Program-made: the position numbers and the translations under genes
Source of the DNA: Firmicutes bacterium CAG:145
GTDB lineage: Bacteria > Bacillota > Clostridia > Peptostreptococcales > Anaerovoracaceae
DNA: 19,762 bases
Direction of reading: 5' to 3'
Assembly (NCBI GenBank): GCA_000435715.1
Contig: FR882587.1
Location: 1-19,762 of the forward strand
In this document: piece after piece, positions 5,930-12,562 of the stretch
How positions within the stretch are numbered: position 1 is the stretch's first letter
How the letters are laid out: each line of letters begins with the position of its first letter
Notes under the pieces: generated by a model
The model's input: the letters and a program-made list of their open reading frames with translations, nothing else
What the model was told of the DNA's origin: nothing
Database searches by the model: none

Positions 5930-6850
5930 ATGAAGAAACCTACTTTAGTTATAATGGCGGCAGGCATGGGAAGCCGTTTCGGCGGTCTTAAACAGATAGA
6001 ACCGGTAAGCGACAAAGGCGAGATAATCCTCGATTTTTCGCTGTACGACGCCGTCATGGCAGGATTTAAAAAAGCAATATTCATAATAAAAAAAGAAAAC
6101 GAGGAGGCTTTCAGGGCGCTGGTAGATGACCGGGCCGGAAAATATATAGGCGTAGAATATGCTTTTCAATGTCTTGACGATCTTCCGGAAGGATATTTTG
6201 TGCCGGAGGGCAGGGAAAAGCCGTGGGGTACGGCTCATGCAGTTCTGGCGGCAAGGCGCCTGGCAGACGGTCCGATAGCAGTGATAAACGCCGACGACTA
6301 TTACGGTCCCGGTGCATTTCAGAGCATATATCAGTTCCTCGAAACTGCCTGTGATTCCGATAAATATGATTTCTGTATGGCAGGATATAACATAGAAAAC
6401 ACATTGACAGAAAACGGATATGTCTCCAGAGGCGTCTGTCAGACGTCAGAGGAGGGTCTTCTCAGAGAAATAACCGAGCGTACTAAAATACAGTGGCAGG
6501 GGGATAAGATCGTATACACTGAAGACGAGGGCGCCACATGGCAGGAACTTCCCCGCGGAACCGTGGTGTCCATGAACTTCTGGGGATTTACCCAGTCCAT
6601 GATGAAAGAAATGGAAGAAAGGTTCCCTGCCTTCTTAGACAACGCTTTAAAAGAGAATCCCATGAAGGGTGAATACTTTCTTCCGGGAGTAGTGGATCAG
6701 CTCATAAAAGAAGGAAAGGCCCGGGTCAAGGTTCTCAGGTCTCAAGACCGCTGGTACGGTGTAACTTACAGGGAGGACAAGGACAGCGTAGTCTCGGCCC
6801 TTCAGTCGATGAAAGACAAGGGAGAATATCCTGACGTCCTATGGAAATAA
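5930..6850 (+). CDS. Sugar-phosphate nucleotidyltransferase (NTP_transferase family)
   Basis: Predicted 306 residues. The N-terminus shows the nucleotide-binding signature of sugar nucleotidyltransferases, MAAGMGSRFGGLKQ (residues about 9-22), and INADDYYG supplies the Asp pair expected to bind metal and substrate. Such enzymes join an NTP to a sugar 1-phosphate, giving an activated sugar for envelope polymers or capsule. ATG at 5930 is preferred over an upstream GTG at 5918 because the GTG lies inside the ribosome binding site AGGAG (5914-5918), which is correctly spaced for the ATG. The exact NTP and sugar are not evident. The gene stands alone; a partner kinase, often seen beside such genes, is absent. 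It ends at a strong hairpin shared with the convergent cyuA. Confidence 0.88.
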   Translation: MKKPTLVIMAAGMGSRFGGLKQIEPVSDKGEIILDFSLYDAVMAGFKKAIFIIKKENEEAFRALVDDRAGKYIGVEYAFQCLDDLPEGYFVPEGREKPWGTAHAVLAARRLADGPIAVINADDYYGPGAFQSIYQFLETACDSDKYDFCMAGYNIENTLTENGYVSRGVCQTSEEGLLREITERTKIQWQGDKIVYTEDEGATWQELPRGTVVSMNFWGFTQSMMKEMEERFPAFLDNALKENPMKGEYFLPGVVDQLIKEGKARVKVLRSQDRWYGVTYREDKDSVVSALQSMKDKGEYPDVLWK

Positions 6851-6872
6851 CATCTTTATCATCGGATATAGA

Positions 6873-6912
6873 AAACCGGCGTCTTCCTAAAGGAAGAGGC
6901 CGGTTTGATTTT
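6873..6912. terminator. Terminator between convergent nucleotidyltransferase and cyuA genes
   Basis: AAACCGGC-g-TCTTCC (6873-6887), loop TAAA, GGAAGA-g-GCCGGTTT (6892-6906): 14 base pairs with one G-G mismatch, followed by GATTTT on the plus strand. On the minus strand it is followed by TTTTCTATAT. It lies just beyond the stops of two converging genes (6850 and 6911) and can serve both. Confidence 0.85.
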
Positions 6913-8215
6913 AATCGCATATATAATCTTTATGTCCCAGCATCAGATGAAGAATTTCCTTATCTGTGTTTTTCATTCCATATCGCCCTATCTTACCCAC
7001 ATTGTCGATGGTCTCTTCTATATCGTCTTCTACGAAACCTTCTCCCGGCTTGAATCCAAGATCATCTTCTGCCATGTCGTATCCCAGAAATGCCGCGTCG
7101 AGGGAAGAGGCTATTTTGGCCGCGCAGGAGGCTTTGGCTCCGTCGCAGACTATTCCTCCCACATTTCCCAGCGTGTTGGATATGGTGCGGCATATCTTTG
7201 AATAGTCCGCTCCTTTGAGGTATGCGACGGCGGCGGCGCTTCCGCAGGAGGCGCTGACTGCGCCGCAGAAGGCTGAGATTTTTCCTATGTGATGTTTTAT
7301 ATGTATAGATATGAGATTACTTACGGCGAGAGCCTTATACAAAAGCTCCCTGTCTATGTCCATCTCTGCCGCATATTCTGCCACAGGTACAGTCACTGTT
7401 ATTCCCTGATTTCCACTGCCGGAGTTGATCACTACCGGCATGGTGCAGCCGTTCATTCTGGCGTCGGATCCTGCGGCGGCTTTTGCCACTGCTCTGGTCT
7501 TGACGGAGCAGCCTTCTCTGAATTTTAAAATGGTTTTTCCCACCTTAGCGCCGTAGTCGCCATTCAGGCCTTCCTCGGCTATGGCTGTATTGTATTCTAC
7601 CTGTTCCTCGAACAGATCTTTGCCGTCTTCTGCGCTCATCATATCGGCAAAAGCCAGTATTTCTCTTACCGTCAGGTGATCTTTGAGTTTTTCGGCTCTT
7701 TCATCTTTCTTTTCGCCTTTTTCACCTGAAAGTTCTCTGCCGTCGACGACCCTGGACACGATATTCGTATGGCTTTCTTCTACGGTCACCTGAACTTCGT
7801 GATCTTTGTTCTTTGCGATAACTTTTATATAGAGGTTAGGTGTATCTTCTTTTAGCCGGCAGACGCAAATATCTTTTTCTATCATTTCTTTGGCTTCTGC
7901 AATCTGGCTTTGAGTTATGCTGCTGAGTATTTCAAGATCTTTGGATTTTTCAGCATCACTTTGTCCGGCCAAAATCCCCAAAGCCGCAGCTGCCTCTATG
8001 CCTCTCATTCCGCCGGAATTGGGGACGGTCACGCCTTTGACGTTCTTTATGATATTGCCGCTGCACCATATCTCGACAGAGTCCGTCTCTCCTTTTAGAA
8101 GCTTTCCGGCTTCGGCTGCGGCGCAGGCTATCGCCCCCGGCTCAGTACACCCCAGAGCCGGGACTAATTCTGAGCGAAGTATTTCTTTAAATTCTTCATA
8201 AAGCTTTTTATCCAT
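6911..8215 (-). CDS. cyuA: L-cysteine desulfidase family protein (CyuA/UPF0597)
   Basis: A 434-residue protein of the CyuA/YhaM (UPF0597) family, related to the alpha domain of iron-sulfur L-serine dehydratase. Characterised members break L-cysteine into pyruvate, ammonia and sulfide with a [4Fe-4S] cluster. Family marks: PALGCTEP near the N-terminus (Cys23), NSGSGNQG at about 264-271, and a conserved C-terminal cysteine set including Cys317, Cys324, Cys357 and Cys364 (segment GIVCDGAKASC). The length is typical. The start at 8215 has GGAGGT upstream. It is divergent from a GntR/FCD regulator, and a palindrome covers its -10 box, so substrate-linked control is likely. Related members may act on other amino acids, so cysteine as substrate is a family inference. 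Confidence 0.88.
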   Translation of the reverse strand: MDKKLYEEFKEILRSELVPALGCTEPGAIACAAAEAGKLLKGETDSVEIWCSGNIIKNVKGVTVPNSGGMRGIEAAAALGILAGQSDAEKSKDLEILSSITQSQIAEAKEMIEKDICVCRLKEDTPNLYIKVIAKNKDHEVQVTVEESHTNIVSRVVDGRELSGEKGEKKDERAEKLKDHLTVREILAFADMMSAEDGKDLFEEQVEYNTAIAEEGLNGDYGAKVGKTILKFREGCSVKTRAVAKAAAGSDARMNGCTMPVVINSGSGNQGITVTVPVAEYAAEMDIDRELLYKALAVSNLISIHIKHHIGKISAFCGAVSASCGSAAAVAYLKGADYSKICRTISNTLGNVGGIVCDGAKASCAAKIASSLDAAFLGYDMAEDDLGFKPGEGFVEDDIEETIDNVGKIGRYGMKNTDKEILHLMLGHKDYICD

Positions 8216-8258
8216 AAATCATACCTCCGTGCGTGTAGATACAAGTCTGATTATATTA

Positions 8259-8271
8259 CTGATAATATCAG
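8259..8271. promoter_or_regulatory. Palindromic operator candidate between cyuA and gntR
   Basis: CTGATAATATCAG is a perfect 13-base palindrome, with a related half-site CTGATTATA just to its left (8248-8256). It covers the predicted cyuA -10 and lies between the two divergent genes, where an operator for the GntR-type regulator is expected. Binding is inferred from position. Confidence 0.5.
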
Positions 8272-8290
8272 AAATATTATTTGAGGTCAA
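8262..8290 (-). promoter_or_regulatory. Promoter of cyuA
   Basis: On the minus strand, -35 TTGACC (8290-8285), a 17-bp spacer and -10 TATTAT (8267-8262), both five of six consensus bases. The -10 lies inside the palindrome at 8259-8271. An alternative -10 TATAAT (8255-8250) lacks a good -35. Confidence 0.55.
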
Positions 8291-8303
8291 CCCATCTTTT
8301 TTA

Positions 8304-8332
8304 TTTACTTTCCATTAAAAAAGTGCTATATT
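8304..8332 (+). promoter_or_regulatory. Promoter of the GntR regulator gene
   Basis: -35 TTTACT (8304-8309), a 17-bp spacer and -10 TATATT (8327-8332) preceded by TGC, giving an extended -10 (TGnTATATT). The start codon follows 22 bases later, with only a weak Shine-Dalgarno (GCGAGAG). Confidence 0.6.
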
Positions 8333-8354
8333 CAAAGCAGAAAGCGAGAGTTGC

Positions 8355-8984
8355 ATGAAAAAAGTAAATCTTAAGAAAAAAGTGTATGATGATGTCCTGC
8401 AGTCGATAGTGCGGGGCGAATATTCGGCTGACGATATAATAAGCGAAGGTATGCTGATAGAAAAATATAATGTCAGCAAATCTCCCGTAAGAGAAGCTCT
8501 GGTACAGCTTTGCAGTGAGAATGTCCTCAAGAGCATACCCAGATGCGGATATATGGTGGTAAAGCTCACCGAAAGCGATATAAACGATATACTCAACTTT
8601 AGAATGGCCTTTGAGTCCGGTATGCTGACGCAGATAATAGATAATATTTCCGAAGATCAGCTCAAAGAGTTAAGAGAGATAGACGATATGTGTACGGGAG
8701 AAGAAGCCGTCAAAGATTTCTGGCTCCACTGGGAGTATAACAAGAGATTTCATCTCAGGCTCATGTCCTTTACCAACAACAGATTCGCATATCTTTCTCT
8801 CGAACACGCTCTGAACACTTTGACCAGAGCTTACGCTCAGTTTTATTGGAACCAGTGGCAGGACATTTCTTTTCCGTCGGATACGAAGTACCACAAAGAT
8901 ATCATAGCCGCCATAGAAGAAAGGGACGCAAAGAAAGCTTCTTTTTATCTCAATGCCGACCTGCAGGATTTCGGCAGAAAGTAG
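8355..8984 (+). CDS. GntR-family (FCD/FadR-type) transcriptional regulator
   Basis: A 209-residue regulator. The N-terminal winged helix (about residues 5-70) contains the typical GntR core: EGMLIEKYNVSKSPVREAL followed by CGYMVVKL. The C-terminal part is an all-helical FCD ligand domain. Of the usual FCD metal-binding residues, histidines are present in KRFHLRL and KYHKDI, but the last expected His position reads NADLQ, so metal binding may be altered. It is divergent from cyuA with a 139-bp shared region holding a palindrome and both promoters, so it most likely controls cyuA and perhaps itself. The effector is unknown; an amino acid related to the CyuA substrate would be logical. It uses TAG as its stop. 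Confidence 0.9.
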   Translation: MKKVNLKKKVYDDVLQSIVRGEYSADDIISEGMLIEKYNVSKSPVREALVQLCSENVLKSIPRCGYMVVKLTESDINDILNFRMAFESGMLTQIIDNISEDQLKELREIDDMCTGEEAVKDFWLHWEYNKRFHLRLMSFTNNRFAYLSLEHALNTLTRAYAQFYWNQWQDISFPSDTKYHKDIIAAIEERDAKKASFYLNADLQDFGRK

Positions 8985-9153
8985 CGGCCGTCATTCAAAA
9001 TATCTTTTCCTTCGGCGGTGAAATTCGGTTTTTAGCCAGCAAATCCTGACAGTAAGGTCAGACGATATTAACCTAAAATGCCTGCTCTATAGAAAAAAAT
9101 TGTAATTATCAGCTTTTTAAATGTCCGGATCTTTGAATCCCGTTAAAATTTTC

Positions 9154-9181
9154 TTGCAATTTCAATATTTTGTAGTATAAT
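9154..9181 (+). promoter_or_regulatory. Promoter of rpsF
   Basis: -35 TTGCAA (9154-9159, four of six), a 16-bp spacer and a perfect -10 TATAAT (9176-9181). Initiation near 9188 would give a leader of about 70 bases before the rpsF start. The 170 bases between gntR and this promoter hold no recognisable terminator or gene. Confidence 0.75.
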
Positions 9182-9212
9182 TATAAAGCATGAGTTTTGA
9201 CATGCAATCTCT

Positions 9213-9232
9213 GCGGCAGTAGAAACTGCCGC
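9213..9232 (+). promoter_or_regulatory. Leader hairpin upstream of rpsF, possible S6:S18 autoregulatory site
   Basis: GCGGCAGT, loop AGAA, ACTGCCGC form a perfect 8-bp stem in the leader. Many bacteria carry an S6:S18-binding motif at this place that represses rpsF operon translation. The position fits and a CCG is present, but the full consensus with its bulge was not confirmed, so this remains a candidate. Confidence 0.4.
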
Positions 9233-9258
9233 CATTTAGACCATAGGGAGGTGAAAAA

Positions 9259-9546
9259 ATGAGAAACTATGAAGTTATGTTCGTTATCGATCCTGCTTTA
9301 GAAGATGCTAAGAAGGATGCGACAGTCGAATCAGTTCAGTCCATCATTGCTGCTGACGGTGAAGTCGGAAAAGTAGATGTGTGGGGAATGAGAAAGCTTG
9401 CTTATCCTATCGATAAGAAAGAAGAAGGATACTACGCAGTAGTTGAATTCCAGGGAAACCCTACACTGCCTAAGGAGCTTGACAGAAGGCTCAAGATTTC
9501 CGACAATGTAATCAGACACATCATCATCAACAAAGACGAGCAGTAA
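9259..9546 (+). CDS. rpsF: 30S ribosomal protein S6
   Basis: A 95-residue protein, the usual length for S6. It begins MRNYEVMFVIDP and contains the conserved GMRKLAYPIDKKEEGYY segment and a C-terminal DNVIRHIIIN strand. S6 binds the central domain of 16S rRNA together with S18 in the small-subunit platform. The start has a very strong ribosome binding site, GGGAGGTG, six bases upstream, and codon use is that of a highly expressed gene. In Bacillota this gene almost always heads rpsF-ssb-rpsR. Here the putative ssb start begins 13 bases after the stop but is interrupted after four codons by a repeat array, and rpsR is absent from the window. Confidence 0.97.
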   Translation: MRNYEVMFVIDPALEDAKKDATVESVQSIIAADGEVGKVDVWGMRKLAYPIDKKEEGYYAVVEFQGNPTLPKELDRRLKISDNVIRHIIINKDEQ

Positions 9547-9559
9547 GCGAGGTAAATGT

Positions 9560-9571
9560 ATGAACAGTGTC
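9560..9571 (+). pseudogene. ssb: Truncated start of ssb (single-stranded DNA-binding protein)
   Basis: Directly after rpsF, GCGAGGT (9548-9554) is followed by ATG AAC AGT GTC, encoding Met-Asn-Ser-Val. This is the usual opening of bacterial SSB (MNSVxLxGRLT) at its usual place and spacing behind rpsF. From about 9571 the sequence becomes the ACTCG palindrome array, and the frame runs 27 codons through repeat sequence to a TGA. No further SSB sequence or rpsR is found in the window. Four codons are thin evidence, but context and ribosome binding site support it. A real truncation and an assembly join are both possible. Confidence 0.5.
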
Positions 9572-9704
9572 ACTCGTTTTCAAGTTTTTTTGGTTTTTGA
9601 GTGGGCGCAGGTCCACTCGTTTTTAAGCTTTTTCGGTTTTTGAGTGGGCGCAGGCCCACTCGTTTAAGCTTTTTTGTTGTTTCGAGTGGGTCCACGCCCA
9701 CTCT
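9571..9704 (+). repeat. Second palindrome array (three units, 43/42-bp period)
   Basis: Hairpin units start at 9598, 9641 and 9683, preceded by a half unit (CACTCG at 9571-9576). They use the same CGAGTGGG/CCCACTCG arms and T-rich spacers (AAGCTTTTTCGG, AAGCTTTTTTGTTGT) as the array at 4633-5121, in the same orientation. Loops are CGCAGG, CGCAGG and TCCACG. The array lies immediately after the broken ssb start, so transcripts from rpsF would enter it in the direction where each unit resembles an intrinsic terminator. It ends near TGTGTATTGTTAAT, resembling a spacer of the first array (4700-4713). Confidence 0.88.
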
Positions 9705-9736
9705 ATTGTGTATTGTTAATCGGTGCCACCCGTAAA

Positions 9737-9766
9737 ACAGTCGACTGAGCTTGCTCAATCGGCTGT
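9737..9766 (-). terminator. Terminator-like hairpin after the ATP-binding pseudogene
   Basis: ACAGTCGACTGAGC (9737-9750), TT, GCTCAATCGGCTGT (9753-9766): a 14-position stem with one mismatch and one wobble. On the minus strand it ends in TTTTACG. It lies 16 bases beyond the ancestral stop (9782) of the ATP-binding pseudogene and was probably its terminator. Confidence 0.55.
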
Positions 9767-9781
9767 CTGTTAGACTTTAAG

Positions 9782-10849
9782 TTATTTTACTATGGTGTAT
9801 CGGGTGTTTCTGGCTTTTCCGCTTTGCTATAGCAGGTTGCTTTTTACCAGTTCTCTGATGACTCTTGAAGCGGTAGAAACGCTCACATCAAGCAGCTTGA
9901 TCACGTCGTTTCTTGTAATCGCGCCATGAGAGATTGCATATTCTAATACCTTTTCTTCTCTATCGCTTAAGACTTTTTTCGCTCGGACGTCAAAGCTTAC
10001 AGCCGGCGCCTCTTTAAGCAGCGAAGTCTCGCCCGTCTCGTATTTTGCGTTGACGTTGGGAAGTATGATTTTAAAAGCATTTTTCGTGGTCTCGATCAGA
10101 GGCTTTTCTTTCATACCTTCGTATGCTTTCATGATCTTGCTTATGCCGGTGCCGTAAGCCTCAATCAGCTGCAGGCGATAAAACACATTGGCCAGATTCT
10201 GATTTCTGCATACAGAAATGCCTACCATAATATCTTCAAGATCGATTCCGGGCACCAGCCCTCCGATAGATACAAATTCAATTCTATCAGTAAAAATACT
10301 GATAAGCGCGCTGGCGCTAAATGAATACTCCCGATGAACCAAGAGATTCAGCAGCGCCTCTCTGACTGCGATCTGTGGGTAATCTCTGACGTCGCTTCTC
10401 AGCAGTTTTCGTATAGTAGCGCGCATTTGGTTGTGAAAGTCGATGAAATCATATACTTCATTCATCTGTTTCAGCAGAGACCCGGTAAACTCCCGGCGGT
10501 TCTTAAAGACGGTCTGATCTGTACCCTGAAAGACCGCCGCTTTGATCTTGTGACTGCATTGATCCGAAAGGAGCAACGCCAAGTTAGTATAAAGGTCGTC
10601 TCGGTCAATCAGCTTTAAAGTACGCATCTTGGCAGAATCGAAGTCTATATTCCTGAGCTGAAATTCTTCTTTTGCGGCTTCAAAAGTAAGTTCTTGATTT
10701 AAGCAGCGCAGACTCTCAAAGCAGCCCCCGTCGGTTTCTTTAATCATGCGGCGAATTGCCGCATCCGTGGCAGGAACAGCAGAATATCCCTGTCTGACAT
10801 ATGCGCCGGCGTTTCGCAAGGACGATTGTTTGCACAAAAAATGGCGCAT
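9782..10849 (-). pseudogene. Decayed AlbA/Schlafen-type ATP-binding transcriptional regulator
   Basis: The intact-looking reading frame (10849 to 9827, 340 residues) matches the family with an N-terminal AlbA_2/Schlafen domain, a HATPase_c_4 domain and a C-terminal winged helix. Present are AGAYVRQGYSAVPA, SLNQELTFEAAKEEF, the ATPase-like REALLNLLVHREYSF, IGGLVPG and EAYGTGI, then the helix-turn-helix (EKVLEYAISHGAITRNDVI). Two defects show decay. First, the whole N-terminal domain, around 90-100 residues in relatives, is missing, and an in-frame stop sits three codons before the first Met. Second, a TAG at 9827-9829 cuts off the last 14 codons; beyond it the frame continues QSGKARNTRYTIVK to a TAA at 9782-9784, which is the expected family end. 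TAG serves as a normal stop in the nearby gntR. A shortened protein could still be made. Confidence 0.8.
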
Positions 10850-10926
10850 CCCTAATCAGCGGATTGCGCCACATTTCTTCAAAATGCCGCTGTGCTTTGC
10901 ATTTGAAGATGATAAAGTCTATTCTC

Positions 10927-12510
10927 TTAAATTCTGACGGTCTTGCATTTTTTGTCAAGCTCAGCCTGAACGTCCATGACGAGTCCTTCGTTGCACAGTA
11001 TTATCAGTTTGTCTCCCGCTCTCATGCGAGTGCTGCCTCCCGGCACTATCTCGTGCCTGTCTCTCATTACGGATACTACAAGGCACCCCGTAGGCAGATC
11101 TATGGCAGAAAGAGGACGGCCGTCCATTAAGGATCCGAAGTGTACTTCGCTCTCTATGAGTATCTTATTTCTCCTGTGAGTGTTCTTCACCCTGCCGCCT
11201 GCTATGAGCCGTTCTGTAAGCTGCTCATACAATGGTCCGCCTTTAAGTATCTCCGCCGTCATATACGCCGACAGAGAGACCATCGAAAGGGGCAGGAGGT
11301 TAGAAAAAGTGCCGGTCATCTCGCTGATGAGGATTATCCCCGTGATAGGAGCCCTCACTATGGCGCTGAAATATCCGGCCATTCCGAGTATGACAAAGTA
11401 TTCTGTACACTTCTCCGAATATCCGGCTATAGGGCTTAAGACCTCCGTGAAAAGACCTCCCGATAAAGCTCCCAGCACCAGCAGCGGCAGAAAAGTCCCT
11501 CCGGGAAGCCCACTGCCGAAGCTTATGGCAGAAGACACATATTTGACGGCCAAAAGCAGCAGCAAAAATCCGGCCTCAAACTTTCCCTGTCCTGCCGGAG
11601 CGATGAGCTGCGATCCGCTTCCCAGCGCCTGAGGCAAAGTGAAGGCCAGTATCATAACCATGACAAAAGGTACCGCCACCTTTCTGAAAAAGGGATTAAA
11701 TCTTGCAAACACGTCCTGTACAAAAAAAGTGGTCTTATTATATATCACGCCGAAGACTCCCATGACTATGCCCAGTATCAGCACCATCCATATCCTGTTC
11801 AGCGGCATTCCGCTGGCTACGGTGAAGCCGAATACCGGCTTGAGTCCGAACAGATAAGAAGATATGCAGTCTGCAGTTATGGTGGAGGCCATGGTAGAGA
11901 GGAGCACCTCCTTTGAGAAGTTCTTATGGAGCTCCTCAAGGGTGAACACGACTCCGGCCAGAGGCGCTCCAAAGGCCGCCGCAAGACCTGCGCCTGCGCC
12001 GCATGTTAAGAGCAGCTTCTCTTCTGTCTTAAGCCTCTGATTTATCCTGGAAAATCCCTTGCCCGTCATGGCTCCAAGCTGAACGCTGGGGCCTTCGCTG
12101 CCCAGAGAAAGGCCGCCGGCTACGGTGAGTATACCGCCTATGAACTTTCCTATCATCACCTGCGCCCATCTGGCGTTGAGCTTTCCCTTGAGCTCGGCCT
12201 CTACCTGAGGTATGCCGCTTCCGCCGCTTATGGGTTCTCTTTTGGTTATGGCGGCGGCAGTTATCAGCAAAAATAAGAGAAGTCCCGTCCCAAGAATCCC
12301 TACGGTGATCTTATGAGAAGCAGCTTCTACGAGAATATCCCTCATAGATTCGGCTTTGATAAAAGCGAATCTGAACATGGAGACTATGAGCCCCGTCAGG
12401 AATCCTACTGCCACGCCCTCCAGGATGAGTATGTACTGAAAATTTTCTTTCCTCTGTATGTTTTCTTTAGTAGAGCTCATTCTGCGCCGTCTGACTATTT
12501 TTTTTGCCAT
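10927..12510 (-). CDS. ClC-family chloride/proton antiporter with RCK_C domain
   Basis: A 527-residue membrane protein. The ClC core (about residues 25-440) carries all selectivity motifs: GSGIP (97-101), GSEGP with gating Glu139, GAPLAGVVFTLEE with the internal proton Glu193, and GSGLPGGTFLPLL. Both glutamates present suggest H+/Cl- exchange rather than a channel. The C-terminal 75 residues form an RCK_C (TrkA_C) domain (SAIDLPTGCLVVSVMR, GDKLIILC), which in relatives binds small ligands. AGGAG lies 5 bases before the start. It is the last gene of the long minus-strand run, 52 bp after the DUF1846 gene with a hairpin in the gap. Its stop directly borders the decayed region. Likely role: acid tolerance or chloride balance (inference). 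Confidence 0.93.
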   Translation of the reverse strand: MAKKIVRRRRMSSTKENIQRKENFQYILILEGVAVGFLTGLIVSMFRFAFIKAESMRDILVEAASHKITVGILGTGLLLFLLITAAAITKREPISGGSGIPQVEAELKGKLNARWAQVMIGKFIGGILTVAGGLSLGSEGPSVQLGAMTGKGFSRINQRLKTEEKLLLTCGAGAGLAAAFGAPLAGVVFTLEELHKNFSKEVLLSTMASTITADCISSYLFGLKPVFGFTVASGMPLNRIWMVLILGIVMGVFGVIYNKTTFFVQDVFARFNPFFRKVAVPFVMVMILAFTLPQALGSGSQLIAPAGQGKFEAGFLLLLLAVKYVSSAISFGSGLPGGTFLPLLVLGALSGGLFTEVLSPIAGYSEKCTEYFVILGMAGYFSAIVRAPITGIILISEMTGTFSNLLPLSMVSLSAYMTAEILKGGPLYEQLTERLIAGGRVKNTHRRNKILIESEVHFGSLMDGRPLSAIDLPTGCLVVSVMRDRHEIVPGGSTRMRAGDKLIILCNEGLVMDVQAELDKKCKTVRI

Positions 12511-12526
12511 GTCTTCTCCTGTTCAA

Positions 12527-12557
12527 AAGGCTGCGCCCCAGCAAGGGCCGCAGCCTT
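12527..12557 (-). terminator. Terminator or attenuator between DUF1846 and ClC genes
   Basis: AAGGCTGCG (12527-12535) and CGCAGCCTT (12549-12557) form a 9-bp stem with inner CCC/GGG pairing, ending in TTTTG on the minus strand. It begins right after the DUF1846 stop and ends about 17 bases before the ClC start, almost touching its ribosome binding site. It could reduce ClC expression relative to the operon. Confidence 0.65.
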
Positions 12558-12562
12558 ATATA

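Noticed and set aside
5918..5932. Upstream GTG start for the nucleotidyltransferase
   Set aside because: The GTG falls inside AGGAG, which is the ribosome binding site correctly spaced for the ATG at 5930; the family N-terminus also fits the ATG.
9570..9758. Minus-strand 62-codon frame over the second array
   Set aside because: Same repeat translation as in the first array; no independent sign of coding.
9827..9829. TAG read as pyrrolysine in the ATP-binding regulator
   Set aside because: The gene also lacks its N-terminal domain, TAG is used as an ordinary stop in the nearby gntR gene, and no pyl genes are in the window; decay is simpler.
10740..10958. 72-codon minus-strand frame between the pseudogene and the ClC gene
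   Set aside because: It overlaps the ClC 3' end and the pseudogene in other frames, and its translation was not recognised as any domain or as the missing N-terminal part of the regulator.
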